Shown here: piece by piece, positions 54,099 to 62,275 of the stretch
How the letters are laid out: every line of letters starts with the position of its first letter
Position numbering within the stretch: position 1 is the stretch's first letter
DNA from: Stigmatella ashevillena
Lineage (GTDB): Bacteria; Myxococcota; Myxococcia; Myxococcales; Myxococcaceae
Direction: 5' to 3'
Length of the DNA: 64,000 bases
Assembly (NCBI RefSeq): GCF_028368975.1
Contig: NZ_JAQNDM010000002.1
Coordinates: 6,132,425 to 6,196,424 of the forward strand
Notes under the pieces: generated by a model
Seen by the model: the letters and a program-made list of their open reading frames with translations, nothing else
What the model was told of the DNA's origin: nothing
Database searches by the model: none
Made by a program: the position numbers and the translations under genes

Positions 54099-54887
54099 CT
54101 AGGCCGGGAGGCTTCGCAGGAATTCCACGAGGGGGGCATGGATGGACTCCGGATGCGTCAGGGTGGGGGCATGGGCGGCCCCTGGAATGGGCACGAAGCG
54201 CGAGCGGCCCGGGAGGGCGTCGAAGAGCGCTTGCCCCTCCGTGGCGGGAAGTGCCGTGTCGTCGAGGCCATGGAAGACGATGGCCGGGCAGCGGATCTCC
54301 CCGAGCCGGGGCGCGATGTCGTCCCGGTCGATGAGGTTGTTCATGGCCGCGGCGAAATGCGCTTTGGGCGTCTGGCGCCACCGGTCGAGCCAGGGGGAAT
54401 GGAAGCGAGGGTCGCCGATGATGACCTCCGCGTAGCTCTGAACGATGTTCTCCGTGGCACCAGGAGTGCCCCACAGGTCCCGGACCTGCCGGGCGGCGGT
54501 ACGAAATGGCTCTTCACTGGCGCCGCCGCTGGTGCTGATCAAGACAATGCCTCGCACCCGCTCGGGGGAGCGCAGCGCGACGCGCAGGGCGCAGTAGCCG
54601 CCTTGGGACAGACCGCCGACAGCCGCCCGCTGGATGCCGAGGTGATCGAGCAGCGCGATGCAGTCCGCGGCGGAGTCATAGAGGGTGAAGGGCTGACCAT
54701 CCCACCGCGTGCGTCCGAAGCCCCGGGCGTCCCAGCGGATGACCCGGAACTCGGGGGCGAGCGCTTCGGCTTGCGCGTCGAACATGCGGCTGTCCATGAG
54801 GAAGCCATGTCCGAGGATGAGGGCGGGCCCCGTGCCCCCTGAGTCCTCGAAGAAGATGCCTTGGTGGTTGAGCTCGGCGATGGGCAT
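54099..54887 (-). CDS. Alpha/beta hydrolase
   Basis: The 262-residue cytoplasmic protein has the alpha/beta-hydrolase order: LILGHGFLMDSRMF (oxyanion region), GLSQGGYCALR (nucleophile Ser), FHGLDDTALP (acid) and GAAHAPTLTHP (His). It resembles 3-oxoadipate enol-lactonase/esterase-type members; the substrate is unknown. It precedes the RCC1 lipoprotein gene by 19 bp, suggesting one transcript. Confidence 0.9.
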   Translation of the reverse strand: MPIAELNHQGIFFEDSGGTGPALILGHGFLMDSRMFDAQAEALAPEFRVIRWDARGFGRTRWDGQPFTLYDSAADCIALLDHLGIQRAAVGGLSQGGYCALRVALRSPERVRGIVLISTSGGASEEPFRTAARQVRDLWGTPGATENIVQSYAEVIIGDPRFHSPWLDRWRQTPKAHFAAAMNNLIDRDDIAPRLGEIRCPAIVFHGLDDTALPATEGQALFDALPGRSRFVPIPGAAHAPTLTHPESIHAPLVEFLRSLPA

Positions 54888-54952
54888 GAGGACGATGGTA
54901 TTTCACAGCCGCCTGGATTTTCGCAGAGTCCCGCAACTCAGAACGGCAAGGC

Positions 54953-55641
54953 GTGTTTCCTTTGGAACCTCTGCTGCGGTGCCCTCCCATTCGCGCTCCC
55001 AACCCCGTCATTCCCCTGCTGTGTCTCCTCACCTCGCTCCACCTCTCCGCCGATGCCAGGGCAGAAGGGGGGACTTGCACCGTTCCCCCCGTCGAGATTC
55101 GCCACACCGCCACGCAGGCAAAGCCGGTGACGGTCCAGGTGGTGTCCACGGCCAACCACCCGCTCGCTGTCTGCAATGACGGCACTCCCGCGACCTATCT
55201 CTTTCGCCCAGGGGTCGGTGTCGGCAAGAAGCGGTGGATCCTCTAGCGAGCCGTACACCGACACCGTGCTCGAAGGCATCAAGTCGCCCTCGCCTGACCT
55301 CGTCACCCAGACCAAGAGCACGGCGGTCCCCACCGACCGCGAGCTTCAGTTGACCGGATCCATCGCGGTGTGGGGAGGACGTCCAGCTCAAGGCCTTCGT
55401 CACCGAGCGCAGCGCCCCGGCGAACGCCTACCGTCGGCGATTCTCCGCCAGCATGCGGGAGCAGCTCTTCCAACTCGAGCAGACTGCCGTCTTCGCGCCC
55501 TTCGACGCCGAGCACGGCGTCATCAACAACACCGTCGAGTGGAATGCCAGCATCGTCCAGTCGACGCCCCTTCCGGACGCCATCGGCGCCTGGTACCGCG
55601 ACCCATGCCAGTCGATGTTCCAGCTCATCGAGGTGCCGTAG
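54953..55641 (+). pseudogene. Frameshifted, deleted remnant of a secreted esterase-like gene
   Basis: Three reading frames on one strand give pieces of a single protein. Frame one (54953-55246) has a hydrophobic leader and VVSTANHPLAVCNDGTPATYLFRPGVGVGKKRWIL, ending in TAG. Frame two covers about 55230-55380 (GSSSEPYTDTVLEGIKSP). Frame three (about 55383-55641) gives LKAFVTERSAPANAYRR, then EHGVINNTVEWNASIV and IGAWYRDPCQSMFQLIEVP with a natural stop. The NDGTPATYLFRPG start and NNxVEWNAS...WYRDPCQ end resemble myxobacterial pectin-acetylesterase (VtpJ/NOTUM-like) proteins as I recall them; the Ser/Asp/His core is missing. The gene has lost its middle and at least two frames. A sequencing error cannot be excluded but does not explain the lost core. 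Confidence 0.45.
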
Positions 55642-55690
55642 GTCGCGGTCCTGGCAGGCGCCGCGCGTCAGCAGCGCACACCGCGCGGTG

Positions 55691-56650
55691 CTACCAGGTG
55701 TAGCGCGTGAGGACCGGGAAGTGATCCGTCGTCGTGGTGGCGTAGCTGGAGATGTACGCGTCCACTCGGTACACCTTCGCGGAGCCCGCCACGTAGAGCG
55801 ACTTCAGCTCGTTGGTGACCAGTTGGTGGTCGATCATGTCCGGGTAGCTGGCGGTGGAGGCCACCTTCGCGTCGGACAGGGCCTTGGTGGGGAAGAAGTA
55901 GTCCAGAGAATCCCCCACGAAGTTCTGGTACGGGGACGCCTTGCCCGAGGTGATGGAGGTGTCCACGTCGTCGTTCCAGTCTCCGAGCACCACCACCGGG
56001 GTGCTCGGGTAGGTGCTGTCCAGGTAGGCCTTGAGGGCGTTGGAGGCGTTGAGCCGCCGCTGCCAGCTCGTCGCGTCATCGAACGCCTTGGCGTGGAAGA
56101 CGATGACGACGATGTCGCGGGCTGTCCCGTTGAGGGTGACCCGCATCTTCACTTCGAGGGGCGGGCGGCCAGCGAAGTCGCTGTCGCTGGCGGTGAGGAT
56201 GATCCGCGCGCTCTGCACGGAGGCCACGCTCGTCTTGTAGAGGATGCCCACCTTCTGCTCGCTGGAGCTGTAGTAGCTGCTGCCGCCCGTCACGCTGGCG
56301 TCACTGGCCAGAAGGCCCGCGTACCCAGAGAGCTGCGACTTGATGCTGTTGAAGGCGGTGGTGCTGACCACCTCCTCCAGCCCCCAGATGTCCAGGTTCG
56401 CTCCCAGGAGCACGTCCCGCACGTTCTGTTGCTGGAGCGTTTCGTTGGAAGGACCGTTGGACGAGGAGCCGAACCACTCCACATTCCAACAGCCGATGTC
56501 CACCGTGGTGGTGGTGCCCTGCGAGGGGATGGTGACGGCCTCCTCATGGGTGCCCAGCGACGCCTCAGGGAAAGGCTCTTCCCACGAGGGCTCTCCTCCA
56601 CACGCGGCCAGGATCGAAACAGGCAACCAGAGACAACGGCGAAGCAACAT
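55691..56650 (-). CDS. EEP-family phosphodiesterase lipoprotein
   Basis: The 319-residue product has a lipobox (ILAAC) and a DNase I-like domain with GCWNVEWFG (Asn), WGLEEV (Glu), VFHAKA (His), VLGDWNDD (Asp/Asn) and TDHFPV (Asp-His). All metal and catalytic positions are present, so it is probably an active, surface-attached nuclease or phosphodiesterase. It is divergent from the GH76 gene across an AT-rich 85-bp stretch (56651-56735) that should hold both promoters. Confidence 0.87.
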   Translation of the reverse strand: MLLRRCLWLPVSILAACGGEPSWEEPFPEASLGTHEEAVTIPSQGTTTTVDIGCWNVEWFGSSSNGPSNETLQQQNVRDVLLGANLDIWGLEEVVSTTAFNSIKSQLSGYAGLLASDASVTGGSSYYSSSEQKVGILYKTSVASVQSARIILTASDSDFAGRPPLEVKMRVTLNGTARDIVVIVFHAKAFDDATSWQRRLNASNALKAYLDSTYPSTPVVVLGDWNDDVDTSITSGKASPYQNFVGDSLDYFFPTKALSDAKVASTASYPDMIDHQLVTNELKSLYVAGSAKVYRVDAYISSYATTTTDHFPVLTRYTW

Positions 56651-56735
56651 GGGGCCTCCTGATTTTTTGTGATTTTACCTGATTCCTGGTTTTACTAGAA
56701 GAAGTTTGGAGTCACCCATCAGGGGGTACCAAAAA

Positions 56736-58901
56736 ATGAGGGATGCAAAGTTACTGCTCACCACGCTGCTGGCATCCGTGGCGATGACACGCTGCGAGGG
56801 GGCAAGCGATACGGCCCATGGGGCCACAGGAGACACCCGCACGGTGAGCACCCAGATCCAGGGCGCCGAGAGTCCCTCGGCTCCGGGCAAGACCGCCTTG
56901 TCGTGGGTGCCGCTGAGGCTGAACGTCTACCACACCTTCGGCGTGACGACGCCGAACTATACCAACCGGGTTCTGCGGCACTATGAAAGCCTGGCGCGCA
57001 CGGATGTCATCGGGACTTCGCCGGTCGAAAAAGCGGATTCCAGCTTCCGCGTCGTGACAGGGCTGGCCGACTCCGGATGTTACTCGTTGCAATCGCAGAA
57101 CTACCCGGACAAATACCTGCGGCACGCGAGCTCACGGATACGCATTGACAGCCGCGACGGCACCCGGGCTTTTGATGAAGCTGCCACGTGGTGCACGCGC
57201 CCGGGCTTGTCGGGGCAGGGCGTCAGCTTGGAGTCGTATAACTTCCCCGGCCGCTACATGCGGCACGCCAACTCGGAGGTGTGGCTCGCCCAGCGAGGCG
57301 GCTCGCTGCCCAGCGATGCAGAGTACAGCTTCAACGACGACGCCAGCTGGAAGGCTATCAGTCAAGTCAACAGTGACTTCAAAGCCTGGGGAGAAGAAAC
57401 CCTCGCGAAGATCGAGCAGGATTTCAGAAGGCCCGGCAGCAACCTCTACTACGAAGGCGCGGACCGTCAGTCGACGGCCTTCATCTGGGGCGCGGGCGTT
57501 CAGCTTCATGCCCTGATCGCTGGCGGAAAGACGCAGCAAGCGGAGGCCTTTGCCAATGAGCTGCACCAGGCTTACTGGTGCAACACGAAGGGCCGATGGG
57601 GGTACGACGCCGTCGCCTATTCATGCGGCGACCGGTACTATGATGACAATGCCTGGGTGGCCAAGGCCCTGATGGAGTTGCACCAGAAGACCAACAATGC
57701 CACCTACCTGAACCGAGCCAAGGAGGTGCTGGCGTTCAGCATGAGCGGAGAGAACTCCGCGGGAAGCAACCCGAACGGGGGGATCCGCTGGCATGAGGGA
57801 GACACCGGCGGCCAATGCTTGTGCGCCACGGCCCCGACCGCGGTGGCCAATCTCATGGTCTACCGCGCCACCGGAACCCAGCAATACCTGAACGACGGCT
57901 TGCGGCTCTACAAATGGGTCAAGGCCAATCGCTTCGGCTACGGCCCCGGCTACCGAGGGTATGAGAACGGCGTGATGACGCAGGCGGCGATCCTGTTGTT
58001 CAAAATCACCGGAAACTATACCTACCTGGACGATGCACGCCACCTCGCCCTGGCCATGGAGTCGACGTACATCGATTGGCAGACCCATGCCCTGAAGGAG
58101 ACGGGGCAGTGGGGCGGGAACGACATGACCAATGCCTATGTGGATCTCTATGAGACGGATGGAGATATCAATTGGTTGAACATCGTTGCCGGGTACCTCC
58201 AGTTCCTGCGTGACAACGGCAAGGATGCCAACGGTCGGTACCCTGAGGTGTGGAGCGACGTGGGGAAGCCTGGGAATCCGTTTTTGTTGTATCAGGCCTC
58301 TGCTGCTCGCGCTTTCGCCAGAATGGGGAACACCCGGGGGGGCACGGCCAAGCCGAGAGATCCCGTGGCCGTCTTCCAGGACTGCAACTACGCCGGGATC
58401 TGGGGCGCGGGTTTCCTGCTGGGCAGGTACACGCTGGCCGATCTCCAGTTCCACGGCATCACGGGCAAGGACATCTCCTCCGTGAGGGTTCAGCCCGGAT
58501 ACAAAGTGACCTTCTACGAGAATGACAACTTTGGAGGCGCCTCCCTCGTCAAGACCGCGGACGACGGCTGCCTCGTCGGTGCCGGTTGGAATGACCGGGT
58601 CAGCTCCATGGTCGTCGAGGCCGTCTCGCCCACCGTGGTGGTCTACAAGGACTGCAACTTCACCCACCCAGGGTTCCACCTCCCCGTGGGGAGCTACGAT
58701 GAGGACACGTTGCGGACCCTGGGCTTGAGCCCCGATGTCCTCTCGTCGATTCAGGCGGCCGAGGGGTACGAGGCCGTTCTGTACGATGGCGGCCGCTTTG
58801 ATCAGGCATCGTTCACCACCGGCACCACCAGTTGTTTGGTCGGCGCGGGCTGGAACGACAAGGCCGCCTCGATCGTCATCAGGAAAAAGGCGTCACCTTG
58901 A
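56736..58901 (+). CDS. Secreted GH76 alpha-mannanase-like enzyme with CBM42 and beta/gamma-crystallin domains
   Basis: The ATG at 56736 follows AGGGGG. The 721-residue protein has a signal peptide, an AbfB/CBM42-like arabinofuranose-binding beta-trefoil (about 55-205; LRHYESLARTDV, YLRHASSRIRID, YMRHANSEVWL), a GH76 (alpha/alpha)6 domain (about 215-540) with the adjacent Asp pair D303-D304 (RYYDDNAW), and two beta/gamma-crystallin-like domains (about 548-630 and 635-721; DCNYAGIWGAGF, DGCLVGAGWNDRVSSMVV, SCLVGAGWNDKAASIVI). GH76 enzymes cut alpha-1,6-mannan in fungal cell walls, so this suits attack on yeasts or fungi. The crystallin folds bind calcium or sugars. It is followed by a hairpin and a convergent HAD gene. 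Confidence 0.85.
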   Translation: MRDAKLLLTTLLASVAMTRCEGASDTAHGATGDTRTVSTQIQGAESPSAPGKTALSWVPLRLNVYHTFGVTTPNYTNRVLRHYESLARTDVIGTSPVEKADSSFRVVTGLADSGCYSLQSQNYPDKYLRHASSRIRIDSRDGTRAFDEAATWCTRPGLSGQGVSLESYNFPGRYMRHANSEVWLAQRGGSLPSDAEYSFNDDASWKAISQVNSDFKAWGEETLAKIEQDFRRPGSNLYYEGADRQSTAFIWGAGVQLHALIAGGKTQQAEAFANELHQAYWCNTKGRWGYDAVAYSCGDRYYDDNAWVAKALMELHQKTNNATYLNRAKEVLAFSMSGENSAGSNPNGGIRWHEGDTGGQCLCATAPTAVANLMVYRATGTQQYLNDGLRLYKWVKANRFGYGPGYRGYENGVMTQAAILLFKITGNYTYLDDARHLALAMESTYIDWQTHALKETGQWGGNDMTNAYVDLYETDGDINWLNIVAGYLQFLRDNGKDANGRYPEVWSDVGKPGNPFLLYQASAARAFARMGNTRGGTAKPRDPVAVFQDCNYAGIWGAGFLLGRYTLADLQFHGITGKDISSVRVQPGYKVTFYENDNFGGASLVKTADDGCLVGAGWNDRVSSMVVEAVSPTVVVYKDCNFTHPGFHLPVGSYDEDTLRTLGLSPDVLSSIQAAEGYEAVLYDGGRFDQASFTTGTTSCLVGAGWNDKAASIVIRKKASP

Positions 58902-58925
58902 GGGGCGCTGCCCGATAGGCCTCGG

Positions 58926-58954
58926 ATCCGCTGAGGCGTTCTTCCTCAGCGGAT
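58926..58954. terminator. Bidirectional terminator hairpin between convergent genes
   Basis: A perfect 11-bp stem (ATCCGCTGAGG at 58926-58936, complement at 58944-58954) with a 7-base loop lies between the GH76 gene stop and the HAD gene stop. No T-run follows on the plus strand. Confidence 0.65.
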
Positions 58955-58960
58955 TCGGGC

Positions 58961-59614
58961 TCAGGCGCGGAGTTCTTCCACGGCCGTGGCCACGTCGGAG
59001 AGGCGGGGGACCACCCGGGTGGCGCCTGCTTGCTTCAAGGACTCGGCGTGGCCAGACCAACTGTGGCCGCCGCCCGTGAAGCCAATGACCCGCATGCCAG
59101 CCTCGACGGCCCCAGCGACGCCGAGCGCGGAGTCCTCGATGACGAGGACCTCCCGGGGGGGGACGTCGAAGACCTTGGCCGCGTGCAGGAAGACGTCCGG
59201 CGCGGGCTTCGAGCGGCCCACCTCGGGGGCGGAGAAGACGTGGGGGTGGAAGTGCTCCCAGAGTCCGGTCGACGTCAAGCTGAGCTGAAGCCGCACGGAG
59301 CTGGAGTTCGAGCAGACGCAGCGCGGTCCAGTGAGTCGGCCGAGCAGCGCGTGCACCCCCTCGATGGGCTGCACATGCTCCAGCCTGCGATCGAGCTCCA
59401 AGGTGGAGCGCTGCCGGTAGTCCTTGGGAAGGGGCCGCCCGAGCTCCCGGGAGAGCATCTCCGCGATCTTCCCATGGGGCATTCCGGTGAAGCGGGTGAT
59501 GACTTCCTCCAGGGTGAGGGTCAGGCCGAGTTCGGCCAGCAAGTCGGCGTGGACCCTCGCCGCCACGACTTCCGAGTCGATCAGCACGCCGTCACAGTCG
59601 AAGATGATGAGCAA
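58961..59614 (-). CDS. HAD-family (beta-phosphoglucomutase-like) phosphatase
   Basis: The 217-residue protein has the HAD motifs: DCDGVL (D6, D8), the cap domain (about 16-85), CSNSSS (motif II Ser), SKPAPDVFL (motif III Lys) and VIEDSALGVAGA (motif IV Asp). This subfamily (YfbT/PGMB-like) hydrolyses small sugar phosphates or isomerises them. The substrate cannot be named. An inverted repeat lies about 20 bp upstream of its start. Confidence 0.9.
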   Translation of the reverse strand: MLIIFDCDGVLIDSEVVAARVHADLLAELGLTLTLEEVITRFTGMPHGKIAEMLSRELGRPLPKDYRQRSTLELDRRLEHVQPIEGVHALLGRLTGPRCVCSNSSSVRLQLSLTSTGLWEHFHPHVFSAPEVGRSKPAPDVFLHAAKVFDVPPREVLVIEDSALGVAGAVEAGMRVIGFTGGGHSWSGHAESLKQAGATRVVPRLSDVATAVEELRA

Positions 59615-59633
59615 GGTGCTCCTTTCTGAACCG

Positions 59634-59650
59634 GGACTCTAATCGAGTCC
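59634..59650. promoter_or_regulatory. Candidate inverted-repeat operator
   Basis: GGACTC-TAATC-GAGTCC is a perfect 6-base inverted repeat with a 5-base spacer, 20-36 bp upstream of the HAD start codon. It also lies on the 5' side of the RCC1 gene. The short arms make chance likely. Confidence 0.25.
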
Positions 59651-59780
59651 GGGAGGAGTCCAATGCTCACCGGTTGCTCATCCCAGGGGACCATTCTTCG
59701 GTCGGGTCGATACAGGTAAACGGAACGGAGGCTCTTTGCGCGGGGGCCGGCCAGTGGACCTGTCCAGCCAGGAGATGGGC

Positions 59781-60971
59781 ATGAAAAGCAGTGCACGGGG
59801 CGGGATGCTGAGCGTTTGTCTGGGGATGTGGTGGGTGGCCAGTTGTGGCCCGTCCATCGGTCCGCCCGCCGAGGCGCCGCCACGAAGCGCCGCGGGGGGC
59901 CTGCAGGGGAGCGGCTCCCCGAGCGAGCACGCCTTGCCGGGACAAGTCCACGGGGTGAAGGGGGCCTTGGCGGTGGCTGCGGGCTATTACCACTCGTTGG
60001 CGGTGCGCGATGACAGGACCGTGTGGGCCTGGGGGGACAATGAAGAGGGCCAGCTCGGCGATGGGACGTTGAGCCGTCGCCCCGAGCCGGTGCAGGTGCT
60101 GGGACTGAGCGATGTGGTGTCCGTGACCGCGGGAGGGCTCCACTCGCTGGCGGTCCACGCGGAGGGCACCGTTTGGGCCTGGGGCAGCAACCAGTATGGC
60201 CGGTTGGGGGATGGCACCCAGGACAACCGCGCCGCGCCCGTGCGGGTGCAGGGGTTGAGCGGCGTGGTGTCGGTGACCGCAGGCGCCTCCCACTCGCTGG
60301 CGGTGCGCTCGGACGGAACGGTGTGGGCCTGGGGCTCCAACGCCTTCGGGCAACTGGGGGACGGCACCCTGAACAACCGCTCCACACCGGTGCAGGTGCA
60401 GGGGCTGCGGGAAGTGGTGGCGGTGGCCGCGGGAGGGCTCCACTCGCTGGCGGTATGCGCGGATGGCACTGTCTGGGTCTGGGGCTACAACGCCTCCCAG
60501 TCATGGGGCGATGGCTCCACGAGCCGTCTCATCGTGCCGGTGCGGATGCCGGGGCTGAGCGGGGCCGTGGCGGTGGAGGCGGGGACGTGGCTCTCGCTGG
60601 CGATCCGCTCGGATGGCACCGTGTGGGACGTGGGGGGCGGCCCGTTGCCGGTGCAGGTGCCCAGGCTGGGCCGGGTGGTGGCGGTGGCCGCGGGAGAGCT
60701 CCAAGCGCTGGCGGTGCGCGATGACGGCACGGTCTGGGCGTGGGAGTACGGCGGCGAAGAGGCTCTGTGGGAGGACACGGGCGGGAGCCCCTCCCCGTTG
60801 GTGCAGGTGCCCGGGTTGGACGGGGTCAGGGCGGTGGCCTACGGCCTCTACCACTCGCTGGCGGTCCGCTCGGATGGAACCGTGTGGGCGTGGGGGTGCA
60901 ACTCCGATGGCCAGCTGGGCCAGGGGCTGCCCCTGGGCGCGACCCCCGAGGTCCGCTCTTCTTTGGACTGA
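59781..60971 (+). CDS. RCC1-repeat lipoprotein, single propeller
   Basis: The ATG at 59781 has GGAG about 6 bases upstream; ATG 59775 is in frame. The 396-residue product has a lipobox (WVASC), then about seven RCC1 repeats (AAGYYHSLAVRDDRTVWAWG, QLGDGT, PVQVQGL) forming one seven-bladed propeller (about 55-395). One blade is shortened (WDVGGGPLPVQVP) and another has an insertion (WEYGGEEALWEDTGG). It is a second, diverged member of the group seen at 51587-54079. It is separated from the convergent lipoprotein gene by a hairpin. Confidence 0.87.
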   Translation: MKSSARGGMLSVCLGMWWVASCGPSIGPPAEAPPRSAAGGLQGSGSPSEHALPGQVHGVKGALAVAAGYYHSLAVRDDRTVWAWGDNEEGQLGDGTLSRRPEPVQVLGLSDVVSVTAGGLHSLAVHAEGTVWAWGSNQYGRLGDGTQDNRAAPVRVQGLSGVVSVTAGASHSLAVRSDGTVWAWGSNAFGQLGDGTLNNRSTPVQVQGLREVVAVAAGGLHSLAVCADGTVWVWGYNASQSWGDGSTSRLIVPVRMPGLSGAVAVEAGTWLSLAIRSDGTVWDVGGGPLPVQVPRLGRVVAVAAGELQALAVRDDGTVWAWEYGGEEALWEDTGGSPSPLVQVPGLDGVRAVAYGLYHSLAVRSDGTVWAWGCNSDGQLGQGLPLGATPEVRSSLD

Positions 60972-60989
60972 GGTGCTGAGCGCGAAGAG

Positions 60990-61020
60990 GCCTGGAGCTT
61001 CTTCGGATGAAGCCCCAGGC
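60990..61020. terminator. Bidirectional terminator-like hairpin
   Basis: GCCTGG-A-GCTTC (60990-61001) pairs with GAAGC-C-CCAGGC (61009-61020), one mismatch, between the stops of the RCC1 gene and the convergent lipoprotein gene (61032). No T-run is present. Confidence 0.65.
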
Positions 61021-61031
61021 GTTCCCGTCCG

Positions 61032-62258
61032 CTACGGCTTGTGGAGGCGGACGAGCCGCTCTCCGGCCTTGTCGGCGATGCCAGCCAGAAGGTCGGACCC
61101 CAGGGGCACCAACCGCGTCACGCGGGTGCACGTGTCCCGGCTCGAGAGCAGCGAGAGGGGCGGGCCGGCTTGAACGGCGGACAGCTCGGTGCTGCTGTGG
61201 GTCAGCGGAATCCACCGGACCTCCTGGGTGCCTGCCCGGGTGCCACGGTGGATGGCCAGGCCGTTTCCGAATGCCGAGGCAAAGAAGGCCTCGGTGTGAC
61301 CCGAGTAGATCTCCGGCCAGTCCGACAGGGACAGCGGTGTCCCGGTGGCGAGGGCGGTCGCCTGTGCGGTGGAGGGCACGGCACGCAGGTGCTCCTGGGT
61401 GTCCATTCCGCTGAAATAGCCGAGCACGGCGATGCCGTTGGAGGTGAAGACGGAGACGCTGCTGACCGCCGCCCACTCGGGGGCAAAGGTGGCGAGCGGC
61501 GTGGCGCGAACGGGCTGCCTCAGGGTTTTCAGTCCATAGACGGCGGAGTCGCTGTTCACGGAGCCAAGCTGCGCCAACCCCATGCCGCTGACGAGGAAGC
61601 CGCTGACGCCTGAGGCCGCCGAGCCTGTCATCGCCGCCGCGGACACATTGCCGGGGGCTGGAACATAGAGGGGAGTGGAAGGGGCCTCGAGATCATGGAT
61701 GAGGACGCTCCCGTTGCCCCGGGTGTTCGCATGGATGTAGCCCGTCATCAGCCGGCGGCCATCGTTGACGAGGAAGGGGCTCAGGATCGGATTGAACCGG
61801 CGATCTTCCGGGGCGATGACGTTCAGGAGCGGGGGCTCGCTCAGAGCAAGGTGAGGCCACGTCCCCAGGCGGTGCAGGGTCTTGGAGGTGCCCCGGATGC
61901 CATAGAGCGAGAAGCCTGTCTGGGTGGGAACGGCGGTGAGGTGAGAAAGGTCCTGGGGAAGCCGGGCGGTTTCCAGGGCGATGAAGTCCGTGTGGAGCCG
62001 CAGCGTTCCGAGCTTGGGATCATGCGGTATTTTCTCACAAGGAAGGAGGGGCGGAGGGCCCGCGCCGGGCGGTGGCTCCGCTTCCGGGCCGAGCGCTTCT
62101 TCGTCCGGAGGAATGGGCACGGGCTCCGGGGCGGTGCAGGTTTCCCCCGCGGTGTCACATTCGGGCGCGGCGCACCCCAGCCCGAGCATCACCCCCGGCA
62201 ACAGGGTTCTGACCCACACAAGAAGCCCGCTTCCGCGAGCCATGGTTTGGATTGTCAT
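61032..62258 (-). CDS. Hypothetical lipoprotein
   Basis: The ATG at 62258 has GGAGG 9 bases upstream. The 408-residue product has a type II signal (MLGLGC, Cys about residue 29), a Pro/Glu-rich linker (PEPVPIPPDEEALGPEAEPPPGAGPPP) and a C-terminal part of about 330 residues with repeated beta-rich segments (GFSLYGIRGTSKTLHRLGTW; TRVTRLVPLGSDLLAGIADKAGERLVRLHKP), perhaps a propeller. No family is recognised. It lies 17 bp after the Hint-domain gene on the same strand and should be co-expressed with it. Confidence 0.68.
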   Translation of the reverse strand: MTIQTMARGSGLLVWVRTLLPGVMLGLGCAAPECDTAGETCTAPEPVPIPPDEEALGPEAEPPPGAGPPPLLPCEKIPHDPKLGTLRLHTDFIALETARLPQDLSHLTAVPTQTGFSLYGIRGTSKTLHRLGTWPHLALSEPPLLNVIAPEDRRFNPILSPFLVNDGRRLMTGYIHANTRGNGSVLIHDLEAPSTPLYVPAPGNVSAAAMTGSAASGVSGFLVSGMGLAQLGSVNSDSAVYGLKTLRQPVRATPLATFAPEWAAVSSVSVFTSNGIAVLGYFSGMDTQEHLRAVPSTAQATALATGTPLSLSDWPEIYSGHTEAFFASAFGNGLAIHRGTRAGTQEVRWIPLTHSSTELSAVQAGPPLSLLSSRDTCTRVTRLVPLGSDLLAGIADKAGERLVRLHKP

Positions 62259-62275
62259 TGAGATTGCCTCCGCGG

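Noticed and set aside
59634-59650. Strong operator for the HAD gene
   Set aside because: The 6-base arms are short enough to arise by chance; kept only as a low-confidence site.
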